A DNA stretch of 64,000 nt from Corynebacterium durum (GCF_030408675.1 NZ_CP047200.1:1178001-1242000); one strand, 5' to 3'. Shown: positions 52,699 to 62,318, counted from the stretch's first letter. The notes: generated by a model not told the origin, from the sequence alone. Translations and numbers: made by a program.

Positions 52699-54174
52699 AT
52701 GCCCACCAACAACACCCCTCAGGTTGCCGTCAATGACATTGGCTCCGCTGAGGACTTCCTCGCCGCAGTCGACGCAACCATCAAGTACTTCAACGATGGC
52801 GATATCGTGGAAGGTACCGTCGTTAAGGTTGACCGCGACGAGGTACTGCTCGACATCGGCTACAAAACCGAAGGTGTGATTCCTTCTCGCGAACTTTCCA
52901 TCAAGCACGATGTCGATCCGGGCGAGGTCGTCCAGGTTGGCGACGAAATTGATGCACTGGTTCTGACCAAGGAGGACAAGGAAGGCCGCCTCATCCTCTC
53001 CAAGAAGCGCGCACAGTACGAGCGTGCCTGGGGTGCCATTGAGGAACTCAAGGAGAAGGACGAGCCGGTCACCGGTACTGTCATTGAGGTTGTCAAGGGC
53101 GGCCTCATTCTGGACATCGGCCTCCGCGGTTTCCTTCCCGCATCTCTTGTTGAGATGCGTCGCGTTCGTGACCTGGATCCTTACATCGGCCAGGAAATCG
53201 AAGCAAAGATCATCGAGCTGGACAAGAACCGCAACAATGTTGTGCTGTCCCGTCGTGCATGGCTTGAGCAGACCCAGTCTGAGGTTCGCTCTGAGTTCCT
53301 GCACCAGCTTCAGAAGGGCCAGGTCCGCAAGGGCGTCGTGTCCTCCATCGTCAACTTCGGCGCATTCGTCGATCTGGGCGGTGTGGACGGACTGGTTCAC
53401 GTTTCCGAGCTGTCCTGGAAGCACATTGATCATCCTTCCGAGGTTGTCGCTGTTGGCGATGAAGTCACCGTCGAGGTCCTTGACGTTGATCTTGATCGCG
53501 AGCGCGTCTCCCTGTCCCTGAAGGCCACCATGGAAGATCCGTGGCGCGTCTTTGCTCGCACCCACGCTGTTGGCCAGATCGTTCCTGGTAAGGTCACCAA
53601 ACTGGTTCCGTTCGGCGCGTTCGTCCGCGTCGAAGAGGGCATCGAGGGTCTGGTTCACATCTCCGAACTGGCAGAGCGCCACGTTGAGGTGCCGGACCAG
53701 GTTGTCGGCGTCAACGAAGAAGCAATGGTCAAGGTCATCGATATTGACCTTGAGCGTCGCCGCATCTCCCTGTCCCTGAAGCAGGCTGATGAGGACTACA
53801 CCGAGGACTTTGACCCGTCGAAGTACGGCATGGCCGACTCCTACGACGAGCAGGGTAACTACATCTTCCCCGAGGGCTTCGACCCAGAGACCAACGAATG
53901 GCTCGAAGGTTTTGATGCCCAGCGTCAGGAATGGGAAGACCGTTACGCCGAGTCCGAGCGTCGCTTCCAGCTGCACACCGCTCAGATTGAGCGCCACCGC
54001 GCAGCTGCTGCCGCTAGCGCAGCTGAGGAAGGCTCCACTCCTTCCAACTACTCGTCTGACGATGCCGCTGCTGCCCCCGCAGCTCCTGCCGCTGACGCAG
54101 AGGCTGAGGTCAGTGGCTCCCTCGCTTCCGATGAGCAGCTTGCAGCCCTCCGTGAGAAGCTGGCCGGCAACTAA
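52699..54174 (+). CDS. rpsA: 30S ribosomal protein S1 (RpsA)
   Basis: 491 residues with four S1 RNA-binding domains: GDIVEGTVVKVDRDEVLLDIGYKTEG (about 35-105), EPVTGTVIEVVKGGLILDIGLRGFLPAS, GQVRKGVVSSIVNFGAFVDLGGVDGLVHVSEL and GQIVPGKVTKLVPFGAFVRVEEGIEGLVHISEL. A C-terminal Ala/Pro-rich tail follows, as in other Actinobacteria. GGAG precedes the ATG at 52699. Codon use is strongly biased, as expected for high expression. Confidence 0.97.
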   Translation: MPTNNTPQVAVNDIGSAEDFLAAVDATIKYFNDGDIVEGTVVKVDRDEVLLDIGYKTEGVIPSRELSIKHDVDPGEVVQVGDEIDALVLTKEDKEGRLILSKKRAQYERAWGAIEELKEKDEPVTGTVIEVVKGGLILDIGLRGFLPASLVEMRRVRDLDPYIGQEIEAKIIELDKNRNNVVLSRRAWLEQTQSEVRSEFLHQLQKGQVRKGVVSSIVNFGAFVDLGGVDGLVHVSELSWKHIDHPSEVVAVGDEVTVEVLDVDLDRERVSLSLKATMEDPWRVFARTHAVGQIVPGKVTKLVPFGAFVRVEEGIEGLVHISELAERHVEVPDQVVGVNEEAMVKVIDIDLERRRISLSLKQADEDYTEDFDPSKYGMADSYDEQGNYIFPEGFDPETNEWLEGFDAQRQEWEDRYAESERRFQLHTAQIERHRAAAAASAAEEGSTPSNYSSDDAAAAPAAPAADAEAEVSGSLASDEQLAALREKLAGN

Positions 54175-54211
54175 CTAACCAGTTACCGCGCCGTTTGTCG
54201 CGTTCAGTATT

Positions 54212-54257
54212 AACCCCTGAGGTTCTTGTGACGTATCCGCGAGAATCCGGGGGTTTT
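54212..54257 (+). terminator. rpsA terminator
   Basis: Stem AACCCCTGAGGTTCT pairing with AGAATCCGGGGGTT (14 bp, one bulged A) followed by TTTT, 37 bases after the stop codon. Confidence 0.85.
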
Positions 54258-54300
54258 CTGCTGTTTGTATGTGTTTTGCGTGCGGGAAAACGCCTCGTGC

Positions 54301-54363
54301 AAAGTATGCTTATGTTCGGGTGCAAAAATGCCTTGTTTTCGTGCTTGGGGATAAGCATACTTT
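54301..54363. repeat. Inverted repeat with 13-bp perfect arms
   Basis: AAAGTATGCTTAT (54301-54313) and its exact complement ATAAGCATACTTT (54351-54363), with 37 bases between. The flanks nearly extend the pairing (GTGC and ATGCA). Confidence 0.75.
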
Positions 54364-54418
54364 CATGCAAATATTTGCACTAACGCTGTTCAATGGTTTT
54401 TGGCTCGCCATGATCTAT

Positions 54419-54454
54419 CAAACTGCCATTTTTCCTGGTTTTTCTGGCAGTTTG
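54419..54454. repeat. Hairpin with 10-bp perfect stem
   Basis: CAAACTGCCA/TGGCAGTTTG around a T-rich 16-base loop. A partial further copy of the right arm (GTGGCAGTCTGG) follows about 10 bases on. Confidence 0.7.
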
Positions 54455-54657
54455 GTAGAGCGTGAGTGGCAGTCTGGTTGTTGTGGTCTACGAAATGTGC
54501 GCTCAGCCTGTCCGGGGTGTGAGTTTGATAGACTCCAACATTCCCCTGATAACTAAGTCCACCCTCAAGCACGAAAACACCCCATTCCGATCCTAGCAAT
54601 GGACCTACTCGGCATAAATACTGTTTAGGTTTTTGCATTGTCGGCATCACAGCAGGG

Positions 54658-54713
54658 ATCATCGGGTGCCATTGTGGCTCACAGCAACCTATCGCAAATC
54701 ATCGGGCGGCATT
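54658..54713. repeat. 16-bp direct repeat, 40-bp period
   Basis: ATCATCGGGTGCCATT at 54658-54673 and ATCATCGGGCGGCATT at 54698-54713. The spacing is about four helical turns, which would suit a regulator binding both copies. Confidence 0.6.
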
Positions 54714-55047
54714 TTAGCAGAAGTCGCAGCAATAACCAACACAAACGGTATGGTGTGATTCTTCTTGCACGATAATGTATAAAAAGCACAGATTTTAGCA
54801 AAAGCGCTGCTGAGGCTTGCTTCCGGTGCGCCTCCTGCTGGATATGACATTATCTGGACATGTTGGAATGTTTTGCTTCAAACGCATAAGATTGTGGGGA
54901 ATCACCGGAGAACCGGGCATAAGTGGGTGAACTCACAGGGATTTGCAGCTTGGTTTGTGGTAGAAGCGGGCTTTTGCGCGCTGTATCTCTCTTGGTGCTT
55001 GCAGTCCAGGAACCCCTGGGTCTGTAATATATACGAAAGGTTCGAAC

Positions 55048-57162
55048 ATGGCGTCAAAAGTTGCGACGGCATCGCAGTCGATTCTTGACAATGTGGGCGG
55101 GGCGGACAACATTGCCAGCCTGACTCACTGTGCGACGCGTTTGCGCTTTCAGCTTGTCGATCAGTCCAAGGCTGATCAGACCGCATTGGATGATATTCCT
55201 GAAGTCTTGGGCGTTGTTCCTCAGGGTTCAACCGGCCTTCAAGTGGTGATGGGCGGCGACGTTGCCAATTATTACCAGGAACTCGTCAAATTGCCGGGTG
55301 TGGATAAGAGCGGCGAGGAAAAGAAAGCAGCAAGCTCCGGCAAGAAAGAATACGGCGGTGTCCGAGGACGATTCGGGTGGGTTGATTACTGCTTTGAATT
55401 CCTCTCTGACACGTTCCGTCCGATTCTGTGGGCTCTACTGGGGGCCTCACTGATTATTACGATTCTGGTGCTGTGTGATACTGCCGGTATTCAGGATTTC
55501 CGTGCCGAGGTCCAGCCTCCAACGTTCCAGTTCATGCACGCCATGTGGCGCAGCGTTTTCTATTTCCTGCCGATTATGGTGGGTGCTACTGCTGCCAGGA
55601 AGTTGGGCGCTAACGAGTGGGTGGGTGCCGCTATTCCGGCAGCCCTGCTCACACCGGAATTTTTGGCCATGAAAGAGCTGCCAGACACTGTGGTGACACA
55701 AAACTCGGTGGGCGTCGACATTTACACTGTTGACGTCTGGGGCATTCCGATGGTGCTGAATGATTACGGTGGGCAGGTGTTCCCGCCGATGCTTGCTGCT
55801 ATCGCGCTGTACTGGTTGGAAAAGGGCCTGAAGAGGATCATCCCGGCCGCAGTGCAGATGGTGTTTGTGCCGTTTATTTGTTTGCTGGTTCTTATTCCGG
55901 CAACAGCGTTCCTGCTCGGTCCCTTCGGTATCGGTGTAGGTAATGGCATTTCCAGCGCGCTGGAAGCTATCAATAATTTCTCCCCGTTCATTCTGGCTAT
56001 TGTGATTCCGCTGCTGTACCCGTTCTTGGTGCCCTTGGGTCTGCACTGGCCACTGAACGCCATCATGATTCAGAACATCAACACCCTGGGTTACGACTTC
56101 ATCCAGGGCCCCATGGGTGCCTGGAACTTTGCTTGCTTCGGTGTTGTCGCCGGCGTGCTTGTCGTTTCGTGGCGTGAGAAGAACCGTCAGATGCGCCAGG
56201 TTTCCTTTGGTAGCTTGATGGCCGGTTTGCTGGGCGGTATTTCTGAACCGTCCCTGTATGGTGTGCTGCTGCGTTTCCGTAAGACCTACATGCGTCTGCT
56301 TCCCGGCTGTTTCGCTGGCGGTGTTGTTATGGGTCTGTTCTCGGTGAAGGCATATGCGTTTGTGTTTACCTCCGCACTGACCACCGTCGCCATGAAACCA
56401 ACCTTCGGCTACATCATTGGTATTACTGTCGCCTTTGTGACGTCCTTCCTGCTGGTGGTGTTCTTCGACTACCGCTCCGCCGATGAGAAGGCTGAGGTTC
56501 TGGCCCAGATCGCCGCTGAGGAAGGCAAGGAAGATTCGGACGATGCTGCGGGTGACGACGCCCCAGCTGCCGCAGCTTCTGCCGAGGCTGCTGCTCCTGT
56601 TGCTGCCGCAGCGACCGCAACGGCAACCGCGAGTGCCACAGCCACTGCAGTGGCGGAAGCACCTGCGAAGACGGCCCTCGAACCCGGCGCGGTAACCGAA
56701 CTGACGGCACCCCTTGAAGGCAAGGCTCTCCCATTGTCGGAGGTTCCTGACCCGATTTTCGCTGGTGGTCGTCTCGGCGATGGCGTTGCCATCGAACCCA
56801 GCAACAACACGGTGGTTGCTCCTGCAGATGCCAAGGTACTCATGGTGCAGAAGAGCGGTCATGCCGTGGCGCTGCGCCTGGATAGTGGCGTGGAAGTTCT
56901 CATTCACGTGGGTCTTGATACAGTGCAGCTCGGTGGTGAGGGCTTTGATGTTCATGTCACCCGTAACCAGAAGGTGACCGCGGGTGAGCCGTTGATCACC
57001 TTTGACCCGCAGGTGGTCAAGGCGGCTGGCTATCCGCTGATCACCCCGGTTGTGGTGTCCAACACCAAGAAGTTTGAGAAGGTGGAGGGCCATCCAGCCG
57101 ACCAGGTGACTGCCGACTCGGTGATCATCACCACCACGGCGAAATCTGAGAAGTCAGACTAG
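55048..57162 (+). CDS. ptsG: Glucose-type PTS enzyme IIBCA (PtsG)
   Basis: 704 residues in the order IIB-IIC-IIA. IIB has its phosphocysteine at C28 (ASLTHCATRLRF). IIC spans about 120-475 with roughly ten helices. An Ala/Thr-rich linker of about 60 residues follows. IIA carries the phosphohistidine at H620 (LIHVGLDTVQLGGEGF). It phosphorylates glucose during uptake. Gene order rpsA-ptsG-coaE matches C. glutamicum, supporting the glucose assignment. AAAGG lies before the ATG. Confidence 0.92.
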   Translation: MASKVATASQSILDNVGGADNIASLTHCATRLRFQLVDQSKADQTALDDIPEVLGVVPQGSTGLQVVMGGDVANYYQELVKLPGVDKSGEEKKAASSGKKEYGGVRGRFGWVDYCFEFLSDTFRPILWALLGASLIITILVLCDTAGIQDFRAEVQPPTFQFMHAMWRSVFYFLPIMVGATAARKLGANEWVGAAIPAALLTPEFLAMKELPDTVVTQNSVGVDIYTVDVWGIPMVLNDYGGQVFPPMLAAIALYWLEKGLKRIIPAAVQMVFVPFICLLVLIPATAFLLGPFGIGVGNGISSALEAINNFSPFILAIVIPLLYPFLVPLGLHWPLNAIMIQNINTLGYDFIQGPMGAWNFACFGVVAGVLVVSWREKNRQMRQVSFGSLMAGLLGGISEPSLYGVLLRFRKTYMRLLPGCFAGGVVMGLFSVKAYAFVFTSALTTVAMKPTFGYIIGITVAFVTSFLLVVFFDYRSADEKAEVLAQIAAEEGKEDSDDAAGDDAPAAAASAEAAAPVAAAATATATASATATAVAEAPAKTALEPGAVTELTAPLEGKALPLSEVPDPIFAGGRLGDGVAIEPSNNTVVAPADAKVLMVQKSGHAVALRLDSGVEVLIHVGLDTVQLGGEGFDVHVTRNQKVTAGEPLITFDPQVVKAAGYPLITPVVVSNTKKFEKVEGHPADQVTADSVIITTTAKSEKSD

Positions 57163-57178
57163 TCACATCACTCAACAC

Positions 57179-57205
57179 AAGCCCCCGTCACCACGACGGG
57201 GGCTT
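57179..57205 (+). terminator. ptsG terminator
   Basis: Stem AAGCCCCCGT/ACGGGGGCTT with a 7-base loop, 16 bases after the stop and just before coaE. Confidence 0.88.
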
Positions 57206-57228
57206 GTCACATTGTTAGGCTGAAGTAC

Positions 57229-57816
57229 ATGTTACTCATTGGCCTGACAGGCGGGATCGGCAGCGGTAAATCAACCGTGGCGGCGATGCTCCGGGACCAA
57301 GGCATTCGCGTCGTCGATGCGGACCAGATTGCTCGTGAAGTGGTGGAACCTGGACAACCTGCCTTGGCTGAGCTTGTAGAGGTGTTTGGGCAGGATATTC
57401 TCAACGACGATGGCAGTCTCAACCGTCAAGAGCTGGCCAATCGTGCGTTCGCCACTGAGGAAGCCACCAATGCGCTGAATGCCATCACCCATCCACGAAT
57501 CGAGCAGGAAACCCAGCGGCAGTTTGACCTTGCGGCCGCCGAGAAAGAGAACTTCCTAGTCTATGACATGCCATTGCTGGTGGAGCGGGGTCTGCACGAG
57601 GAGATGGATATGGTCATTGTTGTGCACACTGACATTGAGGAGCGCGTGCGGCGGTTGGTTGAGCATCGTGGATTAGATGAAGATGATGTTCGTCGTCGTA
57701 TGTCGCACCAGGTTGATGATGTGACTCGACTCGCATCTGCGGATGTTTTGATCGACAATAATGGAAGCGTCGATCATCTCCGCAAGCAGGTTGATGACTT
57801 CCTCGCCACTTTGTGA
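57229..57816 (+). CDS. coaE: Dephospho-CoA kinase (CoaE)
   Basis: 195 residues. Walker A is IGLTGGIGSGKSTVAAML at the N-terminus, followed by VVDADQIAREVVEPG and the VYDMPLLVERGL core. It performs the last step of coenzyme A synthesis. Mycobacterial CoaE carries a fused C-terminal UPF0157 domain; this protein ends after the kinase domain. The promoter must lie inside the short gap after the ptsG terminator. Confidence 0.96.
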   Translation: MLLIGLTGGIGSGKSTVAAMLRDQGIRVVDADQIAREVVEPGQPALAELVEVFGQDILNDDGSLNRQELANRAFATEEATNALNAITHPRIEQETQRQFDLAAAEKENFLVYDMPLLVERGLHEEMDMVIVVHTDIEERVRRLVEHRGLDEDDVRRRMSHQVDDVTRLASADVLIDNNGSVDHLRKQVDDFLATL

Positions 57817-57849
57817 CGTGTTCGTTTCAGTAGATAGGTTTAGTGTCGC

Positions 57850-58275
57850 GTGCCAACAGGATTTTTCTCACCATTTACGTTCGTACCAGTGTTCATGTTT
57901 ATCGTGCTGGTATTGGTAGTGTCCACCTTCATTTTTCAATTTGTTCAGCAGATTAAAGACCGCAACAAAGGCGAGCAGCAAGAAGAAATACGGATGATGG
58001 ACGCACAGGCCGAAGCACGTCGCTGGATTGAGCGGTTGGGGTCGGAAGTGCTCACGACATCCGGTACAGACGAGGCGTCGACAAGCCTCATTGGGACAGC
58101 ATCTGAGCGTTACAACTCTGCGCAAGCAAGTCTTGGCTCCGCTCAGACTCCGCGGCAGGCGGAACTTGCAGGCGAAATTGCGATTGAGGGGCTTCATTTT
58201 ATGCGTGATGCCCGTCTCGCCATGGGTATGCCCGCAGGTCCAGACCTTCCTCAGTTGTCGCGTGGTGACAATTAA
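57850..58275 (+). CDS. Membrane-anchored hypothetical protein
   Basis: 141 residues from a GTG at 57850. One N-terminal helix (FVPVFMFIVLVLVVSTFIFQFV) is followed by a charged, probably coiled segment (QQIKDRNKGEQQEEIRMMDAQAEARRWIERL) and a helical tail. No ribosome site is visible, and TAGGTTTAG close to the GTG suggests a leaderless message. No family recognised. It ends 4 bp inside the convergent DUF4185 gene. Confidence 0.75.
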   Translation: MPTGFFSPFTFVPVFMFIVLVLVVSTFIFQFVQQIKDRNKGEQQEEIRMMDAQAEARRWIERLGSEVLTTSGTDEASTSLIGTASERYNSAQASLGSAQTPRQAELAGEIAIEGLHFMRDARLAMGMPAGPDLPQLSRGDN

Positions 58276-59666
58276 CGTGTCACCACGTCGTCCTCTGTGA
58301 CCACACCGTCATCGGCGGTGGCGGCCGCGACCTGCTCGGGCTTGAGAACCTCAACAACCTCTAGGCCGTCGTCGGCAACCGGATCCGGGTTGACATCGCC
58401 AGAGGCCAAGAGCGGAACGCCGAAGAGTTCACTAAGGTTGGTGCGCATTACCATCACGTTGTAGTTTGACCAGGTGGTGGCCACGAAATACAGGTTGTGG
58501 TCATTATTCGAGGGGAGGATGAAACCACCGTAGAGGTCGCCAATAGTGGCGGTATCCACCAGCATGCGTTTGCTGCTCCATGGTCCGGTGGGAGAATCGG
58601 CGGTCCGCAGCACCATGCCATTGCCGTCGATGTAGAGGGCAATGAATTTTCCGAGGTAGGGGTTCCACGCAACCGAGAGTTCGGAAACACTGCCGTCAAT
58701 CACGGCTGCGGCTCGTGTTGGCGTGGCCGACCAGCCTGCACCGTCGAAAAACTCGAAAGCGTCTTCCTTGGGGAATTGTGCTTTAGGGGCGCGGGCCACA
58801 ATTGCGCTGCCATCACGCCCCGATGGGGTGCTGAAACGGTAGATGTATCCACCGTGTTCTACAAACGCTGACATTTGAATGCGCTCGTTCCCGGCGCGGT
58901 ACTGTCCGCCGCCGGGCATCGATGGGCCTTTGTTGGCACGCTGGGATCCCGGCACCACTGTCCAGTTTTCACCGTCAGTGGAGGAGACGGTTGCTGCGTA
59001 GTTGGTGAACCATTCGCCGGGGCGTCCCCAGCTACGTACAGACATGAAGTCAATGTACTGGACTCCGTTTACTGTGATACCTGCGGTGGGAATCACGGTG
59101 TGTTCAACACCTGGTTCTTTCAAGGAAGGGATAAACTCCCGGGCGCGTCCTTGTCGTGCATATCCGTGTTCTGTCAGTGCTTCCTCAACAGTTACGCCGT
59201 CGGTGTAGTTATTGTCGCTGGTGCGCATGATGGTATTGCTGCGCCATTCTCCAGCGGAGCCGTCGCAGGCCATGGTGTCGCCGAATACCAGCATGGTGTG
59301 CCCGGCAGCATCTTTGTACGCGATGCCGAGGTCGGTGCCCGCGATGTCGAAAAGGCGGTCGGTACGGGGGTTTGAGCCTGGGCCGGTCAGTGACTGGATC
59401 GCCTGGGTGTGGCCTTTCAGCACAGGAAGTTCGCCGGGGGAGCCGTTCAACCATGGCGGATTGGAGCTGCCAGCGCCGCTCGATAGGCCATTCGATCCAG
59501 AGGATAGCTGGCTTGACAGGGAAGGTCCTGCGGGAGCCGCACGACGGGAGCAGGGCTCGGCGGTGGCAGTCGGGGCGTCGATAAGCATCATGGACACAAG
59601 GCACGCTATTGTTGTGATAGCAAAAGTACTGTGGCGCTTACGCTGCGCGTTTAAAGAAATATGCAC
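58272..59666 (-). CDS. Secreted DUF4185 beta-propeller protein
   Basis: 464 residues from a GTG at 59666. The signal peptide is FAITTIACLVSMMLIDAPTATA. The mature protein has the glycoside-hydrolase-like five-bladed propeller pattern: DLGIAYKDAAGHTMLVFGDTMACDG, YIDFMSVRSWGRPGEWFTNYA, AWNPYLGKFIALYIDG. DUF4185 proteins are common secreted or surface proteins of Actinobacteria; some act on arabinan, but no activity can be assigned here. Upstream lies only a -10-like TACTCT, so the message may be leaderless. Confidence 0.85.
   Translation of the reverse strand: MHISLNAQRKRHSTFAITTIACLVSMMLIDAPTATAEPCSRRAAPAGPSLSSQLSSGSNGLSSGAGSSNPPWLNGSPGELPVLKGHTQAIQSLTGPGSNPRTDRLFDIAGTDLGIAYKDAAGHTMLVFGDTMACDGSAGEWRSNTIMRTSDNNYTDGVTVEEALTEHGYARQGRAREFIPSLKEPGVEHTVIPTAGITVNGVQYIDFMSVRSWGRPGEWFTNYAATVSSTDGENWTVVPGSQRANKGPSMPGGGQYRAGNERIQMSAFVEHGGYIYRFSTPSGRDGSAIVARAPKAQFPKEDAFEFFDGAGWSATPTRAAAVIDGSVSELSVAWNPYLGKFIALYIDGNGMVLRTADSPTGPWSSKRMLVDTATIGDLYGGFILPSNNDHNLYFVATTWSNYNVMVMRTNLSELFGVPLLASGDVNPDPVADDGLEVVEVLKPEQVAAATADDGVVTEDDVVTR
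59574..59586 (-). repeat. Recurrent oligomer GCTTATCGACGCC (in DUF4185 gene)
   Basis: Exact 13-base match, sense to the gene, in frame as LIDA inside the signal peptide. Confidence 0.88.
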
Positions 59667-59708
59667 GAGGGTTAGAGTACTAAATCGCTGATCATTATGC
59701 TGGGGATC

Positions 59709-61814
59709 ATGGCTTTCGCTGCTGAACACCCCGTGCTGTCCCATTCTGAACACCGACCTGTTGGCGACATTGAACGTGTCGCCAAAGAATTCGAGGTGGT
59801 GAGTGAGTATCAGCCTGCGGGTGACCAGCCATCAGCCATCGCCGAATTAGCTGACCGCATTAACCGTGGTGAGCGGGACATTGTGTTGATGGGTGCGACG
59901 GGTACCGGTAAATCTGCAACCGCAGCCTGGCTTATTGAAAAGGTGCAACGGCCGACCCTCGTCATGGCCCCGAATAAAACCCTCGCCGCGCAGCTGGCCA
60001 ACGAACTCCGGCAGCTATTGCCCAATAATGCCGTTGAATATTTTGTCAGCTATTACGACTACTACCAGCCGGAAGCCTACATTGCGCAAACCGATACCTA
60101 CATTGAAAAAGACTCCTCCATCAATGAAGACGTCGAACGCCTGCGCCACTCCGCCACGTCCAGCTTGCTTTCGCGTCGCGATGTCGTGGTAGTAAGCTCC
60201 GTGTCCTGCATTTACGGCCTGGGTACCCCGCAGTCCTACCTGGACCGGTCCGTGCTCCTGAAGGTGGGGGATGAGGTAGAGCGTGACCGCTTCCTCCGAC
60301 TACTGGTGGACATTCAGTACGCGCGTAACGACGTCGCGTTTAGTCGAGGTACCTTCCGTGTTAAAGGCGACACGGTGGACATTATTCCCGCCTACGAAGA
60401 GCTTGCCGTGCGTGTGGAATTCTTCGGCGACGAAATTGACGCCCTGTATTACATTCACCCACTCACCGGTGATGTGATCAGCCAAGCCGATGAACTGCGT
60501 ATTTTCCCCGCCACACACTATGTGGCCGGGCCGGAACGGATGGAAAAAGCAGTGGAGGCCATCAAAGCGGAACTGGCCGCGCGGTTGGAGGATTTGGAAA
60601 ATCGCGGCAAACTTCTGGAAGCGCAGCGTCTGCGCATGCGCACCGAATACGATCTGGAAATGATCGAACAAGTAGGTTTCTGCTCTGGGATTGAGAATTA
60701 CTCCCGCCACATCGACGGCCGCGATGCAGGGTCTGCACCCGCGACGCTCATTGACTACTTCCCCGAAGACTTCCTGTTGATCATCGACGAATCTCACGTC
60801 ACCGTGCCCCAAATCGGTGGCATGTACGAAGGCGATGCCTCTCGCAAACGCAACCTCGTGGACTTCGGTTTCCGCCTGCCTTCTGCGCTGGATAACCGCC
60901 CGTTGACCTGGCAAGAATTCGACGACCGCCGGGGCCAGGCCGTTTTTATGTCCGCCACTCCCGGTACCTTTGAAATGGCCGCCAGCGGGGGAGAGTTCGT
61001 TGAACAGGTTATTAGGCCCACCGGGCTTGTTGATCCGAAAGTGGTGGTCAAACCTACTGATGGTCAAATCGATGACCTCATCCACGAAATTCGGCTGCGC
61101 GTGGAGAAAAAGGAACGTGTGCTGGTGACCACGCTGACCAAGAAGATGGCAGAAGATCTCACCGACTACTTGCTGGAAAACGGCGTGCGCGTGCGTTACC
61201 TCCACTCTGACATAGACACCCTGCAGCGCGTGGAACTGCTCCGCCAGCTCCGGCTCGGTGAATACGACGTCCTCGTGGGCATCAACCTCCTCCGCGAGGG
61301 TCTTGACCTGCCCGAAGTCTCCCTGGTTGCCATTTTGGATGCCGATAAAGAAGGTTTTCTCCGCTCCACAACGTCCCTTATCCAGACCATTGGTCGCGCG
61401 GCCCGCAATGTTTCCGGCGAAGTGCACATGTACGCCGACCGCATTACCGACTCCATGCAGAACGCCATTGAGGAGACGGAACGACGCCGCGAAAAACAAA
61501 TCGCCTACAACACCGAACACGGCATTGACCCCCAGCCGCTGCGCAAAAAAATCGCCGATATTCTGGACGAAGTGTACGAAGACGGTGGCGAGCTTCCGGC
61601 CACCGAAGACGCCAGCGCCGATGCCGCCGTTGCCCGTGACACTGCGGACGTTTCCGGCATGCCACGTGAGCAAGTTCAAAAACTCATCGACGACCTTACC
61701 GCTCAAATGGGGGCAGCCGCCCGCGAGCTGAAATTTGAACTAGCAGGGCGTTTGCGTGATGAGATTGCTGATTTGAGGAAAGAACTTCGCGGAATGAAAG
61801 AAGCCGGCCTGTAA
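59709..61814 (+). CDS. uvrB: Excinuclease ABC subunit B (UvrB)
   Basis: 701 residues. Walker [13 protein letters not shown] at 59-70, the damage-probing beta-hairpin [19 protein letters not shown], the DEAH-like [13 protein letters not shown], and motifs [32 protein letters not shown] with QTIGRAARN are intact. The C-terminal UVR motif ([20 protein letters not shown]) contacts UvrC/UvrA. Start may be 59709 or the ATG at 59697. Confidence 0.97.
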   Translation: MAFAAEHPVLSHSEHRPVGDIERVAKEFEVVSEYQPAGDQPSAIAELADRINRGERDIVLMGATGTGKSATAAWLIEKVQRPTLVMAPNKTLAAQLANELRQLLPNNAVEYFVSYYDYYQPEAYIAQTDTYIEKDSSINEDVERLRHSATSSLLSRRDVVVVSSVSCIYGLGTPQSYLDRSVLLKVGDEVERDRFLRLLVDIQYARNDVAFSRGTFRVKGDTVDIIPAYEELAVRVEFFGDEIDALYYIHPLTGDVISQADELRIFPATHYVAGPERMEKAVEAIKAELAARLEDLENRGKLLEAQRLRMRTEYDLEMIEQVGFCSGIENYSRHIDGRDAGSAPATLIDYFPEDFLLIIDESHVTVPQIGGMYEGDASRKRNLVDFGFRLPSALDNRPLTWQEFDDRRGQAVFMSATPGTFEMAASGGEFVEQVIRPTGLVDPKVVVKPTDGQIDDLIHEIRLRVEKKERVLVTTLTKKMAEDLTDYLLENGVRVRYLHSDIDTLQRVELLRQLRLGEYDVLVGINLLREGLDLPEVSLVAILDADKEGFLRSTTSLIQTIGRAARNVSGEVHMYADRITDSMQNAIEETERRREKQIAYNTEHGIDPQPLRKKIADILDEVYEDGGELPATEDASADAAVARDTADVSGMPREQVQKLIDDLTAQMGAAARELKFELAGRLRDEIADLRKELRGMKEAGL

Positions 61815-61877
61815 GGTAGATGCCGGTGCTACTCTGTTTGATAGGTTTAGAACCATACAAAACGTGAAAGGTCCCCG

Positions 61878-62318
61878 ATGAGCGATTACAAGAAGATTGT
61901 TGTAGGCACAGACGGCTCCAAGTCCTCGATGCTCGCCGTTGAACGCGCAGCCGGAATCGCCGCCGCATTCAACGCAACCCTGATCATCGGATGCGCCTAC
62001 TACGAGACCTCTGAAGATGCATCAAAAACCCTCCGCCAGGATTCCGTCACCGTACTTGGCGACGACCCCGCGTACAAGAACCTCGAATCAGCCTCAGCCG
62101 CAGCACGGGAAAAAGGTGCCACCAATATTGAAACCGTGGTGAAACCCGGCACTCCCGTCGAAGCCCTGATGTCGATTGTGAACGAAGCACAAGCTGACCT
62201 TTTAGTCGTGGGCAACCGTGGCATCAACACCCTGACTGGTCGCCTCTTGGGTTCTGTTCCCGCCGATGTGGCACGCCAATCTCAGTGCGACGTCATGATT
62301 GTTCACACTGTGAATTAG
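61878..62318 (+). CDS. Universal stress protein (UspA family)
   Basis: 146 residues, one Usp domain. KKIVVGTDGSKSS opens the fold and VVGNRGINTLTGRLLGSVPADVARQSQCDVMIVH holds the ATP-binding G-x2-G-x9-G(S/T) motif, so it should bind ATP. AAAGGT is upstream of the ATG. In C. glutamicum a usp gene also follows uvrB. Confidence 0.93.
   Translation: MSDYKKIVVGTDGSKSSMLAVERAAGIAAAFNATLIIGCAYYETSEDASKTLRQDSVTVLGDDPAYKNLESASAAAREKGATNIETVVKPGTPVEALMSIVNEAQADLLVVGNRGINTLTGRLLGSVPADVARQSQCDVMIVHTVN

Larger units (their letters stand above)
54258..55047. other. Gene-free region between rpsA and ptsG with several repeats
   Basis: 790 bp. Seen from left: an inverted repeat with 13-bp arms (54301-54363), the palindrome GCAAATATTTGC (54367-54378), a 10-bp hairpin (54419-54454) and a 16-bp direct repeat with 40-bp period (54658, 54698). 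TGTGATTCTTCTTGCA at 54755 is a weak match to the GlxR consensus. The ptsG promoter should lie in the right half; ptsG is under SugR and GlxR control in C. glutamicum. Confidence 0.5.

Noticed and set aside
52693..53997. 434-codon minus-strand frame across rpsA, and similar long frames across uvrB
   Set aside because: They mirror highly expressed genes with strong codon bias and have no independent evidence.
54755..54770. GlxR (CRP-type) site before ptsG
   Set aside because: The left half TGTGA is good but the right half matches TCACA at only three of five bases; too weak to list.
55447..57093. 548-codon minus-strand frame across ptsG
   Set aside because: His/Gln-rich composition with no domain; a shadow of the biased codon use of ptsG.
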